Shown piece after piece: positions 33,676 through 40,774 of a stretch of DNA of 64,000 nt (position 1 is the stretch's first letter; each line of letters starts with the position of its first letter). Under the pieces are notes generated by a model that saw only the letters and a program-made list of their open reading frames with translations, was not told the origin of the DNA and made no database searches. The translations under genes were made by a program, and so were the position numbers. The stretch is from Pandoraea cepalis (GTDB lineage: Bacteria > Pseudomonadota > Gammaproteobacteria > Burkholderiales > Burkholderiaceae): NCBI RefSeq assembly GCF_902459665.1, contig NZ_CABPSL010000006.1:62001-126000 (forward strand). The letters run 5' to 3'.

Positions 33676-34233
33676 TTACTTCAGGTCGCGCTTGATCTGC
33701 GCGAGCGGCGAATCCGGCGGGTACGTCGGCGTGACCGGCTTTTGCGAGCCGAGCATCACGCACATGAGCGCGTCTTCGTCACCAATGTTGATTTCCGTTC
33801 GATACACGCCAGGCGGCACCGAGATCAGGTCGCGCTCACCGAGAATGGCTTCCCAGGTTTCGCCATCGCGCTCGCAGATCACCTTCATCTTGCCGCGCAT
33901 CACGAAGAAGATCTCTTCGACATCCATATGGATGTGGCTCGGGCCGATGTTGCCGGCCGGGATTACCATCGTCGAGAACGTGAAGTGACCGGCAGGGACC
34001 GTGTTGACATCCTTGGCCACGCCCGTGCCGCCGGTGCCGACGTAGCGCATTTGCGCGCGGCGGTACTTCGGGTCGTAGTCGGCCTGGAACTTCAGCGCGT
34101 CCCAGTCGTACTTGCGCGTCGAGAAACGGGCTACGCGCGTGTCCAGCCAGTCGCCGAACGCCTGGCCTTCGGCCTGCGTCCAGCTCTCGACGGCCTGTGG
34201 CGTCGCGGTGTTTTTAGCGTCGGCTTGCGCCAT
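33676..34233 (-). CDS. Cupin domain-containing protein
   Basis: 185 residues. The cupin motif 1 is PSHIHMDVEEIFFVMRGKMKV and motif 2 follows in LISVPPGVYRTEINIG; the two His and the Glu of motif 1 (HIHxxxEE) are probable metal ligands, while the usual His of motif 2 appears replaced by Tyr/Arg in VPPGVYRTE. The N-terminal 80 residues are outside the cupin fold and rich in charged residues. Cupins in aromatic catabolic operons are often dioxygenases, isomerases or sugar-acid binding proteins. No further assignment is safe. It lies between the alpha/beta hydrolase and a classical SDR. Confidence 0.8.
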   Translation of the reverse strand: MAQADAKNTATPQAVESWTQAEGQAFGDWLDTRVARFSTRKYDWDALKFQADYDPKYRRAQMRYVGTGGTGVAKDVNTVPAGHFTFSTMVIPAGNIGPSHIHMDVEEIFFVMRGKMKVICERDGETWEAILGERDLISVPPGVYRTEINIGDEDALMCVMLGSQKPVTPTYPPDSPLAQIKRDLK

Positions 34234-34273
34234 GGTCTAACTCCTTGAAGGCGTTGCGAATAAGAACGGCTCG

Positions 34274-35065
34274 TCAGGGCATCACGAAGCCGCCGTTGAC
34301 CGGCAGCACCTGCCCGGTCACGAAACGGGAACCATCGGAGAGCAGGAACAGCACGGGGCCGATCACGTCGTCGGGCACCTGGGCGCGCGGCAGCGCACGT
34401 CCCTCCAGGTAATGACGATGACGCTCGGCAGGCACGTAGGCCGTGGCTTCCACCTCGACGAGTCCCGGCGCGATCGCGTTGACGGTGATGCCGTCCGGGC
34501 CGAGTTCGCGGGCGAGCGAACGTGTCATCGCCATGACGGCGCCCTTGCTGGCGGTGTAAGCGAGCAGGCGCGGCGCGCCCCACAGCGCGGTATCCGACGC
34601 GATGTTCACGACGCGCCCCTGCCCCGATGCACGCAGAAACGGCAGCGCCGCCATCGTCATGAGCCAGGTGCCACGCACGTTGACGTTCATGACCGCGTCC
34701 CACGTCTCGATGCTCAGCTCGGCGGCCAGCTTGCCGCCCGAGTTGGTGATCGCGCCGTTGTTGACCAGCCCGTCGATGCCGCCCATGCGCTCGGCAGCCC
34801 CCTTGGCGGCCGCGTCCACCGAGGCCGGATCGGACAGGTCGACACGCACGAACGACACGGCATGTCCCGCACCGCTCAGTTCGGCCGCGAGGGCCTCGCC
34901 GTCCTGCGACGCGATATCGGCAATCGTCACTTGCGCGCCGCGTGTCACGGCGGCACGGACGAACCCTTCGCCAAGGCCACGCGCGCCACCGGTGATCAGC
35001 AGCTTCTTGCCGTCGAGCGGCGCCAGCGTGTTGGCGTCGAGCGGGGGGATGGGCAGTTCGTTCAC
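34274..35065 (-). CDS. SDR family oxidoreductase
   Basis: 263 residues. Motifs of an active classical SDR: LLITGGARGLGEGF (cofactor loop after a 20-residue N-terminal extension), VNNGAIT, the Ser in NIASDTALWG and the catalytic YTASKGAV. The C-terminal VTGQVLPVNGGFVMP is a standard ending. It should be an NAD(P)-dependent dehydrogenase or reductase; unlike the SDR at 30914-31720 it keeps the full catalytic set. It is 18 bp before the permease gene in gene order reversed, that is, it follows the permease on the minus strand with a short gap, so it belongs to the same transcript. In a ring-oxidation pathway a cis-dihydrodiol dehydrogenase or alcohol dehydrogenase role is possible. Confidence 0.88.
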   Translation of the reverse strand: MNELPIPPLDANTLAPLDGKKLLITGGARGLGEGFVRAAVTRGAQVTIADIASQDGEALAAELSGAGHAVSFVRVDLSDPASVDAAAKGAAERMGGIDGLVNNGAITNSGGKLAAELSIETWDAVMNVNVRGTWLMTMAALPFLRASGQGRVVNIASDTALWGAPRLLAYTASKGAVMAMTRSLARELGPDGITVNAIAPGLVEVEATAYVPAERHRHYLEGRALPRAQVPDDVIGPVLFLLSDGSRFVTGQVLPVNGGFVMP

Positions 35066-35083
35066 GGTGAAATTCCTCGTCGT

Positions 35084-35866
35084 TCAGGCGATGTTCATGG
35101 CGGCACGCGGCACGTAATGCAACGCGCGGCGTTCCAGCCAGACCACGGCGGCGTACGCCGCGATACCGATGACGGTGAGCCCGGCGATGGAGACGAACAC
35201 CATCGCGGTGTTGCCCTGACCTTCGCCATACACCAGCAGATAGCCCAGGCCACGGTCGCCACCGACCAGCTCACCCACGGTCACGCCGATCACGGCCAGC
35301 GTCGACGCGATACGCAAGCCCGCGAAGAGCGCCTGCATGGCCGACGGGAATTCAACGAAGCGGAAGATCTGCCAGCGGCGGCCGCACAGGGCGCGCACCA
35401 GGTTGACCATGTCCGGGTCGACGGCGCGCACGGCGCCGAGCACATTGATCATCACGGGGAAGAAGACGATCAGCACGGCCACGAGAATCTTCGGGTAGAT
35501 CGTGTAGCCCATCCACATGACGAACAGCGGCGCAAACGCGACCTTCGGCGCAATCTGCAGCGCGAGGATGTACGGCGAGAGCATGGCTTCGGTCGACGGC
35601 GACAAACCGAGGACCACGCCGATCACCACGCCCAGCGCCGAGCCGATCACGAAGCCCGCGATCACTTCGATGGCCGTCACGCCGATGTGCAGCCACAGGT
35701 TCTCGACCTGGAACATGCGGGCGCCTTCGATCACGGTCGACGACAGCTTGGGCAGCACGAACTCGGGTACGCCGAACGCCGTCGGGCCCCATTGCCAGAT
35801 GGCCGCGAAGATCAGCAGCAACATGAAGCTGCCAACGGTCAGTTGCGTTTTGGAAAGGGATTTCAT
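35084..35866 (-). CDS. ABC transporter permease, SsuC/TauC type
   Basis: 260 residues with about six hydrophobic segments. The inner-membrane permease fold of the nitrate/sulfonate/taurine class is shown by LWLHIGVTAIEVIAGFVIGS, ALGVVIGVVLGLSPSTEAML, the cytoplasmic EAA-like loop (MVNLVRALCGRRWQIFRFVE followed by FPSAMQALFAGLRI) and GELVGGDRGLGYLLV. It forms the membrane channel with the ATPase encoded just upstream and the NMT1-type binding protein encoded 8 kb downstream in the operon. Likely substrate: the small anionic or aromatic compound broken down by the operon. Confidence 0.9.
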   Translation of the reverse strand: MKSLSKTQLTVGSFMLLLIFAAIWQWGPTAFGVPEFVLPKLSSTVIEGARMFQVENLWLHIGVTAIEVIAGFVIGSALGVVIGVVLGLSPSTEAMLSPYILALQIAPKVAFAPLFVMWMGYTIYPKILVAVLIVFFPVMINVLGAVRAVDPDMVNLVRALCGRRWQIFRFVEFPSAMQALFAGLRIASTLAVIGVTVGELVGGDRGLGYLLVYGEGQGNTAMVFVSIAGLTVIGIAAYAAVVWLERRALHYVPRAAMNIA

Positions 35867-35905
35867 AGCGAGGATTCCAGTGTCTTGCAGTGTCGGGGAC
35901 GAGGA

Positions 35906-36775
35906 TCAACCAAGGTGGTCGTCGCGACCCACCTTGAGCAGTTCCATCAGATGGGCCACGTATTCGTTCATGCCCGCCTGCTTGCGGCGCTCGATCGGGT
36001 TGTCGCGATGCGGCAGATCGATCGTGATCTCCTCGATGATCGTGCCCGGGCGCTCGCTCATCACGAACACGCGATCCGAGAGCGCAATGGCTTCGGCGAG
36101 GTCGTGGGTGATCATCAGCGCGGTCTTGCCCTCGTCGGCGAGCATCTGCGCGAGATCCTGCTGGAGCACCATCTTGGTCTGCGCATCGAGCGCCGAGAAC
36201 GGCTCGTCCATGAGCAGCACGTCCGGCTCGACGGCCAGCGTGCGGGCCAGCGCGGCGCGCTGACGCATGCCGCCCGAGAGCTGGTGCGGATAGTGATTCT
36301 CGAAACCCTTCAGGTGGCAACGCGCGAGCAGCGCCTTGGCCACTTCCGCCCGCTCGGCCTTGCTGCGCCCACGGATCTGCATGCCCAGCTCGACGTTCTT
36401 CTGAATCGAGCGCCACGGCATGAGCAGGTCTTTCTGCAACATGAACGCGACTTGCTGCGACGGGCCGCGCACCGGCTTGCCCGCGAGCGTCACCTGCCCT
36501 TCGCTCGGCGCGTAGAGACCGGCGCCCATGTTGAGCAGCGTGCTCTTGCCGCAGCCGCTCGGGCCGATCAGCGAGACGAACTCACCGGCCTTGATGCCGA
36601 TGGAGACGTCCGAGACGGCCGTCATCTCGCCCTTGCCCTGGCGATTTTTGAACCGACGCGTGACGCCGCGGTATTCGATGGCGAACGGCAGGGGTGCCGC
36701 CGCCGGCTGCGCCTGACGTGCCTCGGCATTCGCCTCGGCTACGTTCGCGTCCTTCAATTGAATCGACCTGAGCAT
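35906..36775 (-). CDS. ABC transporter ATP-binding protein, SsuB/TauB type
   Basis: 289 residues from the ATG at 36775 (an earlier in-frame start at 36880 would run through the operator and is unlikely). Walker A GPSGCGKSTLL, Q-loop FMLQKDLLMPWRS, signature LSGGMRQRAALARTL, Walker B VLLMDEPFSALD and the switch His in MITHDLAEAI are all intact. It energises import through the permease encoded next. It is the first gene of the 17-gene operon; a 34-bp block shared with the porin promoter lies 98 bp before its start, and a TATAAT hexamer is found just beyond that block. Confidence 0.92.
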   Translation of the reverse strand: MLRSIQLKDANVAEANAEARQAQPAAAPLPFAIEYRGVTRRFKNRQGKGEMTAVSDVSIGIKAGEFVSLIGPSGCGKSTLLNMGAGLYAPSEGQVTLAGKPVRGPSQQVAFMLQKDLLMPWRSIQKNVELGMQIRGRSKAERAEVAKALLARCHLKGFENHYPHQLSGGMRQRAALARTLAVEPDVLLMDEPFSALDAQTKMVLQQDLAQMLADEGKTALMITHDLAEAIALSDRVFVMSERPGTIIEEITIDLPHRDNPIERRKQAGMNEYVAHLMELLKVGRDDHLG

Positions 36776-36872
36776 GGGAAACCACCGTGTTTCTGGATGT
36801 TCAACTTGCCTCGGGCAGCCTGCCGCGTCGTTTCGCCTGCATGGCTTGCCACCTGTCTTCCCTTGCGGGATA

Positions 36873-36906
36873 CGTTTCATATGTGAAACGTTGATTTACT
36901 TATGGA
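36873..36906 (-). promoter_or_regulatory. Operator block shared with the porin promoter, copy 1
   Basis: Inverted repeat CGTTTCA-TATG-TGAAACG (36873-36890) followed on the plus strand by TTGATTTACTTATGGA. The same arrangement, with about six differences over 34 bp, occurs at 38300-38333. This copy lies 98 bp before the start of the ABC ATPase gene. The dimeric IclR regulator of the operon is the likely binder. Confidence 0.7.
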
Positions 36907-36909
36907 TCA

Positions 36910-36936
36910 ATTATAGGGAGGGATTTGCCCGTTCAA
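36910..36936 (-). promoter_or_regulatory. Candidate sigma70 promoter of the 17-gene operon
   Basis: Minus strand: TTGAAC (36936-36931), 15-bp spacer, TATAAT (36915-36910). The -10 is perfect; the spacer is short. Transcription would start close to the operator block at 36906-36873, so a bound regulator would block initiation or early elongation. The porin copy of the operator has no comparable TATAAT at the same offset. Confidence 0.45.
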
Positions 36937-37003
36937 AATTGTTTTTTGACTAGGGGAAACCCGCACCCGCAGGCGTTGTACAGCCAACACAACAGCCGGG
37001 ACG

Positions 37004-37036
37004 AAAAAAACGCCGGCGGGCAAAGGCCGGCCGGCG
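37004..37036 (-). terminator. Intrinsic terminator of the porin gene
   Basis: Minus strand: strong GC stem pairing CGCCGGC with GCCGGCG (37036-37011, inner GGC/GCC) followed by seven T residues (37010-37004). Lies about 50 bp after the porin stop codon and separates the porin transcript from the operon promoter. Confidence 0.88.
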
Positions 37037-37088
37037 TGGGAAGTGAGACCACCAGGGGCGTCTCGCAATGCGTTGGCGTTGCGAGGCG

Positions 37089-38198
37089 TCAGAACGAGTG
37101 GTGCACGCCCGACAGGATGATGAACTGATTGCCCGTCGACGACGCGCCGATCGTGTTGATGGCCGTCACCGCCCCATTGCCGCTCGCGTGTTGATACACA
37201 CCGCTCAGATACACCTGCGTGCGCTTGGAGAACGCGTAGACGTCGCCCAGGCTGACCTGCGTCCAGCGCTTGCCCGTCAGCGAAGTCGTGGCCGCGCCGA
37301 AGGTGATCGTGTTGGCCACGCCCGTCGCATAGTTGGCACCGCCGTCGAACGACTGGTAAGTGTCGCTGAAGCCCGGCGATTGCAGTTTCACGCGCGTATA
37401 CAACGCATGCAGCAGCCACGGCCCGAAGCCATACGACACGCCGGCGCCCATGTTCTCGACGTTCGACGCCGCATAGCTGCCAACCGCCTGTCCCTGGAAG
37501 GTCGCGCCGCCGAGCACGGCAACGTTCGGCGTGCGGTTGTTCTCGTTCGAGTAGACTGCCGACGCCTTGAAGCCGCCGTTCGTATAGTTCGCGGCCACAC
37601 TCCACTTGCGCCCGTTGGCGAAGTTCGTGTTGTTGCCGAACGAGATCATGCTGCCCGCCTTGAAGCCGGCAAAGTCCGGCGTGACGTAGCGCACGGAGTT
37701 GTCGACCTGCACGACGGACGTGTTCGCCAGCTCGTCGAGGTTACCCGGGTGGAACATGTACCAGTTCATGCCCAGGTAGGCCGTGCTCATCGGCCCGAGC
37801 CAGTCGAAGTTGAACGTGGTCATGTGACCGATGGTCAACGTGCCCATCTTGTCCGACTGCAGGCCAACCCACGACTGGCGGTTGAACATCGCGCCCGCCT
37901 TGACCGTGTTGCCCGAGAGCGTCGAGAAGCCGTTTTCCAGCTGGAAGATGGCACGATTGCCACCGCCCAGATCCTCGACCCCGCGAAAGCCCCAGCGATC
38001 CGGCTGCGTCGCGCCCTGCTGGGCGATCCAGTTAGCGTTGCCGCCCTGATTGTTCACGTACGCCATGCCGGCATCCAGGCTGCCGTAGATCGTGACGTTG
38101 CTCTGCGCCTGCGCAGCGACCGGCACCCCCGCCGCCAGCAGCATTGCCGCCGCCAGCGCCGTCATGCCAGGGATCCGCCCCATCGGAAACCGCTTCAT
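37089..38198 (-). CDS. Outer-membrane general porin (Gram-negative porin 4 family)
   Basis: 369 residues from the ATG at 38198, with AGGAG eight bases upstream. A signal peptide (MTALAAAMLLAAGVPVAAQA) precedes SNVTIYGSLDAGMAYVNNQG, the standard first strand of Burkholderiales trimeric porins; SRWGFRGVEDLGGGNRAIFQ-like DRWGFRGVEDLGGG and the C-terminal GVHHSF with terminal Phe complete the picture. It should form a 16-strand channel in the outer membrane for small hydrophilic or anionic solutes. It is transcribed toward the catabolic operon and has the same operator block about 100 bp before its start, so it is probably the dedicated outer-membrane route for the operon substrate. Confidence 0.93.
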   Translation of the reverse strand: MKRFPMGRIPGMTALAAAMLLAAGVPVAAQAQSNVTIYGSLDAGMAYVNNQGGNANWIAQQGATQPDRWGFRGVEDLGGGNRAIFQLENGFSTLSGNTVKAGAMFNRQSWVGLQSDKMGTLTIGHMTTFNFDWLGPMSTAYLGMNWYMFHPGNLDELANTSVVQVDNSVRYVTPDFAGFKAGSMISFGNNTNFANGRKWSVAANYTNGGFKASAVYSNENNRTPNVAVLGGATFQGQAVGSYAASNVENMGAGVSYGFGPWLLHALYTRVKLQSPGFSDTYQSFDGGANYATGVANTITFGAATTSLTGKRWTQVSLGDVYAFSKRTQVYLSGVYQHASGNGAVTAINTIGASSTGNQFIILSGVHHSF

Positions 38199-38299
38199 CT
38201 GTGTACTCCTGTCGTTCGATGATTCGAGAACGGTGACGACGCCGGATGCGATGCGCGGCAACCCAAGCCAGTCGCCTCGTCCCGCATTTGCTTTTTCGA

Positions 38300-38333
38300 C
38301 GTTCCACCTATGAAACGTTGGATTACTTATGAA
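38300..38333 (-). promoter_or_regulatory. Operator block shared with the catabolic operon, copy 2
   Basis: CGTTCCA-CCTA-TGAAACG followed on the plus strand by TTGGATTACTTATGAA; closely matches 36873-36906. It lies 102 bp before the porin start, the same distance as copy 1 from the ABC ATPase start, which supports a common regulator and a common promoter geometry. Confidence 0.7.
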
Positions 38334-38530
38334 ACCAACTGAGCGAAGCTTAGGCCAGGTGACGCATGAGTCCCGCAGCGGAGATTCACGAATTGATAAG
38401 AATAAATTGGCGTGCTAACGCGCCGGTACAGCGACGAAGATCTCCGCCCCAGCTGCGCAGCGAGCGGCACCGTTCGTCCCGCGAGCGCTGCCGGGCGTCC
38501 TGGCTCGCCTCCCGTCAGGGCCTGTCCGTT

Positions 38531-38551
38531 TCCTCGGGATTTACCCGAGGA
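38531..38551 (+). promoter_or_regulatory. Stem-loop upstream of the FAD monooxygenase gene
   Basis: TCCTCGGG-ATTTA-CCCGAGGA, a perfect 8-bp stem with a 5-nt loop, 107 bp before the start codon. Could be a terminator for read-through, part of a leader or chance; no T-run follows. Confidence 0.4.
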
Positions 38552-38560
38552 TGCCTTGCC

Positions 38561-38611
38561 TTTGATCGAATCAAAAACAATAATATTTGAACATTATGTT
38601 CATATTTGAAC
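38561..38611 (+). promoter_or_regulatory. Palindrome cluster, candidate operators of the FAD monooxygenase
   Basis: TTTGAT-CGA-ATCAAA at 38561-38575, TGAACAT-T-ATGTTCA at 38588-38602, and a 10-bp direct repeat ATATTTGAAC at 38583-38592 and 38602-38611 (19 bp apart). All are AT-rich in a GC-rich genome and lie within 100 bp of the start codon. The adjacent IclR regulator (39898) is the obvious candidate binder. Confidence 0.55.
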
Positions 38612-38657
38612 TTATTATTTTTCTGGTTCGTCGTCACTTTCGTCAAAGGATGTTCCC

Positions 38658-39815
38658 ATGCAAGCTCCTCTCATCGGCATCAACGGTGCCGGCATCGGCG
38701 GTCTGGCCGCCGCCATCGGCTTACTGCGCGCAGGTTTCCGTGTGCGCGTGTATGAGCAGGCAGCGCAGTTCGCCCGGGTCGGCGCGGACATCAACCTGAC
38801 ACCCAACGCCGTGCGCGCGCTCGACGGCCTCGGGGTCGGCGACGCCTTGCGCCAATCGGCCGCGCAACCGAGTCATCGCATCAGCCGCACCTGGGATTCG
38901 GGCGAGGAGACCTCGCGGCTGGAGATGGCCCGCACGGCGCAGACGAAATACGGCGCGCCGCAACTCACGATGCACCGCGCCGACCTGTTGCAGGCGTTGG
39001 AGCGGGCCGTGCCCGCGACATCGATTGCGCTGGGCAAGAAACTCGTATCGTTCGAAGCGCCGGGCAACGCGCAGCCCGGCCCCATTCGACTGGCGTTCGC
39101 GGACGGCACGCACGACGACGTCGATGTGCTCATCGGCGCGGACGGCATCCACTCGGTCGTGCGAACCGGCCTGTTCGGGCCGGAATCGCCGGAGTTCACC
39201 GGCGTGGTGGCGTATCGCGCGGTCGTGCCCGCGGACAGACTCGACGGCGTGCCGAATCTCGGCGCGTTCACGAAGTGGTGGGGACCGAACCCGTCGAGCC
39301 AGATCGTGACGTTCCCGCTCAATCTCGGCCGCGACATCTTTGTCTTCGCCACGACGCCGCAGGACAGCTGGACGCTGGAATCGTGGACGGCACCCGGCGA
39401 CGTGCACGAGTTGCGCGCGATGTACGCCGACTATCACCCCGAAGCGCGCGCCCTGCTCGACGCGTGCGACAGCGTGCTGAAGTCGGCGCTGTATGTGCGC
39501 GATCCGTTACCGCAATGGTCGCGCGATCGGGTGTCGCTGCTGGGCGATGCGAGCCATCCGATGATGCCGTTCATGGCACAGGGCGCCGGCATGGCGATCG
39601 AAGATGCTGTGGTACTGTCTCGCCACTTGGCGGCCGTGGGCCCGAGCGCCGAGCTTTCCACGCTCGCCGCCGCGCTCGCGCGCTACGAGGTATCGCGACG
39701 CGAACGCACGGCACGCGTGCAGATCGGCTCGCGCGGCAACCAGTGGCTCAAGGAAGGCGGCAATGCCGACTGGGTCTACGAGTACGACGCGTGGCAAGTC
39801 CCGCTCGCGGCCTGA
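38658..39815 (+). CDS. FAD-dependent monooxygenase (salicylate hydroxylase-like)
   Basis: 385 residues; start preceded by AAAGGA. Group A flavoprotein monooxygenase motifs: GAGIGGLAAAIGLLRAG (dinucleotide fold, about 10-26), the DG motif in VLIGADGIHSVVR, and the GD motif in VSLLGDASHPMMPFMAQGA. The length and the motif context (YRAVVPADRL, MAIEDAVVLSRHL) match salicylate 1-monooxygenase and 6-hydroxynicotinate 3-monooxygenase relatives, which hydroxylate an aromatic ring ortho or ipso to a carboxylate with NAD(P)H and O2. It is transcribed with a downstream IclR regulator and starts close to the porin and the Rieske operon, so it may feed the same pathway. Substrate unproven. Confidence 0.88.
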   Translation: MQAPLIGINGAGIGGLAAAIGLLRAGFRVRVYEQAAQFARVGADINLTPNAVRALDGLGVGDALRQSAAQPSHRISRTWDSGEETSRLEMARTAQTKYGAPQLTMHRADLLQALERAVPATSIALGKKLVSFEAPGNAQPGPIRLAFADGTHDDVDVLIGADGIHSVVRTGLFGPESPEFTGVVAYRAVVPADRLDGVPNLGAFTKWWGPNPSSQIVTFPLNLGRDIFVFATTPQDSWTLESWTAPGDVHELRAMYADYHPEARALLDACDSVLKSALYVRDPLPQWSRDRVSLLGDASHPMMPFMAQGAGMAIEDAVVLSRHLAAVGPSAELSTLAAALARYEVSRRERTARVQIGSRGNQWLKEGGNADWVYEYDAWQVPLAA

Positions 39816-39897
39816 GTGACCTGCGGCGGCGCAAGTGCGATCGCTGCGCCGCCCTATACCGATGCTCCCGATGCCCCCGATGACTGGAATCGACCGC

Positions 39898-40743
39898 ATG
39901 AACAAAGCTACGCAAGACATTGAGTCCACGACCGACGCGCAAGACACCGGACAAGCGGGCCTGGTGACGCCGGTCATACGTGCGCTCAAGCTGCTGCGCT
40001 TCGTGGCGGACGGCGGGTCGACGGCCAATGTCAGCGACGTCGGCCGCCGCATTGGGGTAAATCGGGTGACCGTCATGCGTTTGATCGAGACGCTCCAATT
40101 CGAGGGCGTGCTGGAGCCGTTGCCGCAGGGTGGCCATCGGCTCGGCTTGAATTTCCTGACGCTGGCGGCCAGCGCACTCGCCGGCGAGGATCACCTGGCG
40201 ACAGCGCGGCGCGTACTCACGCGCGTGACGACCGAGACCGGACTATCAAGCTATCTCACCGTGCTCGACGGCGCCCAGGTTCGCTATCTGCTGTGCGAAA
40301 CGCCGGCGTTACCGCTCGTCAGCAATATCCGCGCGGGCAGTCGTGTCACGGCGCATTTGACGGCACCGGGCCGGTCGCTGCTCGCGCATCTGAGCACCGA
40401 GCGCCGCCGTGCGTTGCTCGGGCCGGAACCGCTCGCTGCCGCCACGGCACAAAGCGCACGAACGCATGCTGCGCTCGACGCCCAGCTCGAACGTGATCGC
40501 GACGCCGGATGCGCCTGGAGTCAGGACGGCTTCGAAGCGGGCATCGACGCCTGCGCCGCCGCTGTGCTGGACGCTCGCGGCAGACCGTTGGCAGCCCTGA
40601 GCGTTGCCGGTCCGCGCTCGCTGGTGGGCACCGATACATTGACGCGCGAGCGCACCGCGCGCGTGGTGAAGTCGGGCGCGGCCGATCTCGCCATCCTGCT
40701 GGCCGACGCACCCGCGTTTCTCGCCGCTGCCGAACGCGGCTGA
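39898..40743 (+). CDS. IclR family transcriptional regulator
   Basis: 281 residues from the ATG at 39898; an upstream in-frame ATG at 39883 is possible. The winged helix-turn-helix is VIRALKLLRFVADGGSTANV followed by VGRRIGVNRVTVMRLIETLQ; the IclR effector domain follows (SSYLTVLDGAQVRYLLCETP, AHLTAPGRSLLAHL, CAWSQDGFEAGIDACAAAV). It is the second gene after the FAD monooxygenase and probably controls it through the palindromes at 38561-38611. It differs clearly in sequence from the IclR protein at 31717-32664, so the two catabolic units have separate regulators. Confidence 0.87.
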   Translation: MNKATQDIESTTDAQDTGQAGLVTPVIRALKLLRFVADGGSTANVSDVGRRIGVNRVTVMRLIETLQFEGVLEPLPQGGHRLGLNFLTLAASALAGEDHLATARRVLTRVTTETGLSSYLTVLDGAQVRYLLCETPALPLVSNIRAGSRVTAHLTAPGRSLLAHLSTERRRALLGPEPLAAATAQSARTHAALDAQLERDRDAGCAWSQDGFEAGIDACAAAVLDARGRPLAALSVAGPRSLVGTDTLTRERTARVVKSGAADLAILLADAPAFLAAAERG

Positions 40744-40774
40744 GCCTTCGCGACTGCACCGCCATCACCTCGCT

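Larger units (their letters stand above)
36776..37088. other. Promoter region of the 17-gene operon and end of the porin transcript
   Basis: 313 bp. From left to right: the leader of the ABC ATPase gene, the palindromic operator block (36873-36906), a candidate promoter (36910-36936) and the porin terminator (37004-37036). No gene is present; short frames here have no ribosome site. Confidence 0.7.
38199..38657. other. Divergent intergenic region between porin and FAD monooxygenase
   Basis: 459 bp with no gene. It holds the porin operator block (38300-38333), a stem-loop (38531-38551) and a cluster of AT-rich palindromes just before the monooxygenase start (38561-38611). The middle part, about 38340-38520, shows nothing recognisable. 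Confidence 0.7.

Noticed and set aside
34412-36886. An 824-codon plus-strand open frame across SDR, permease and ATPase genes
   Set aside because: Antisense to three well supported genes; composition typical of shadow frames.
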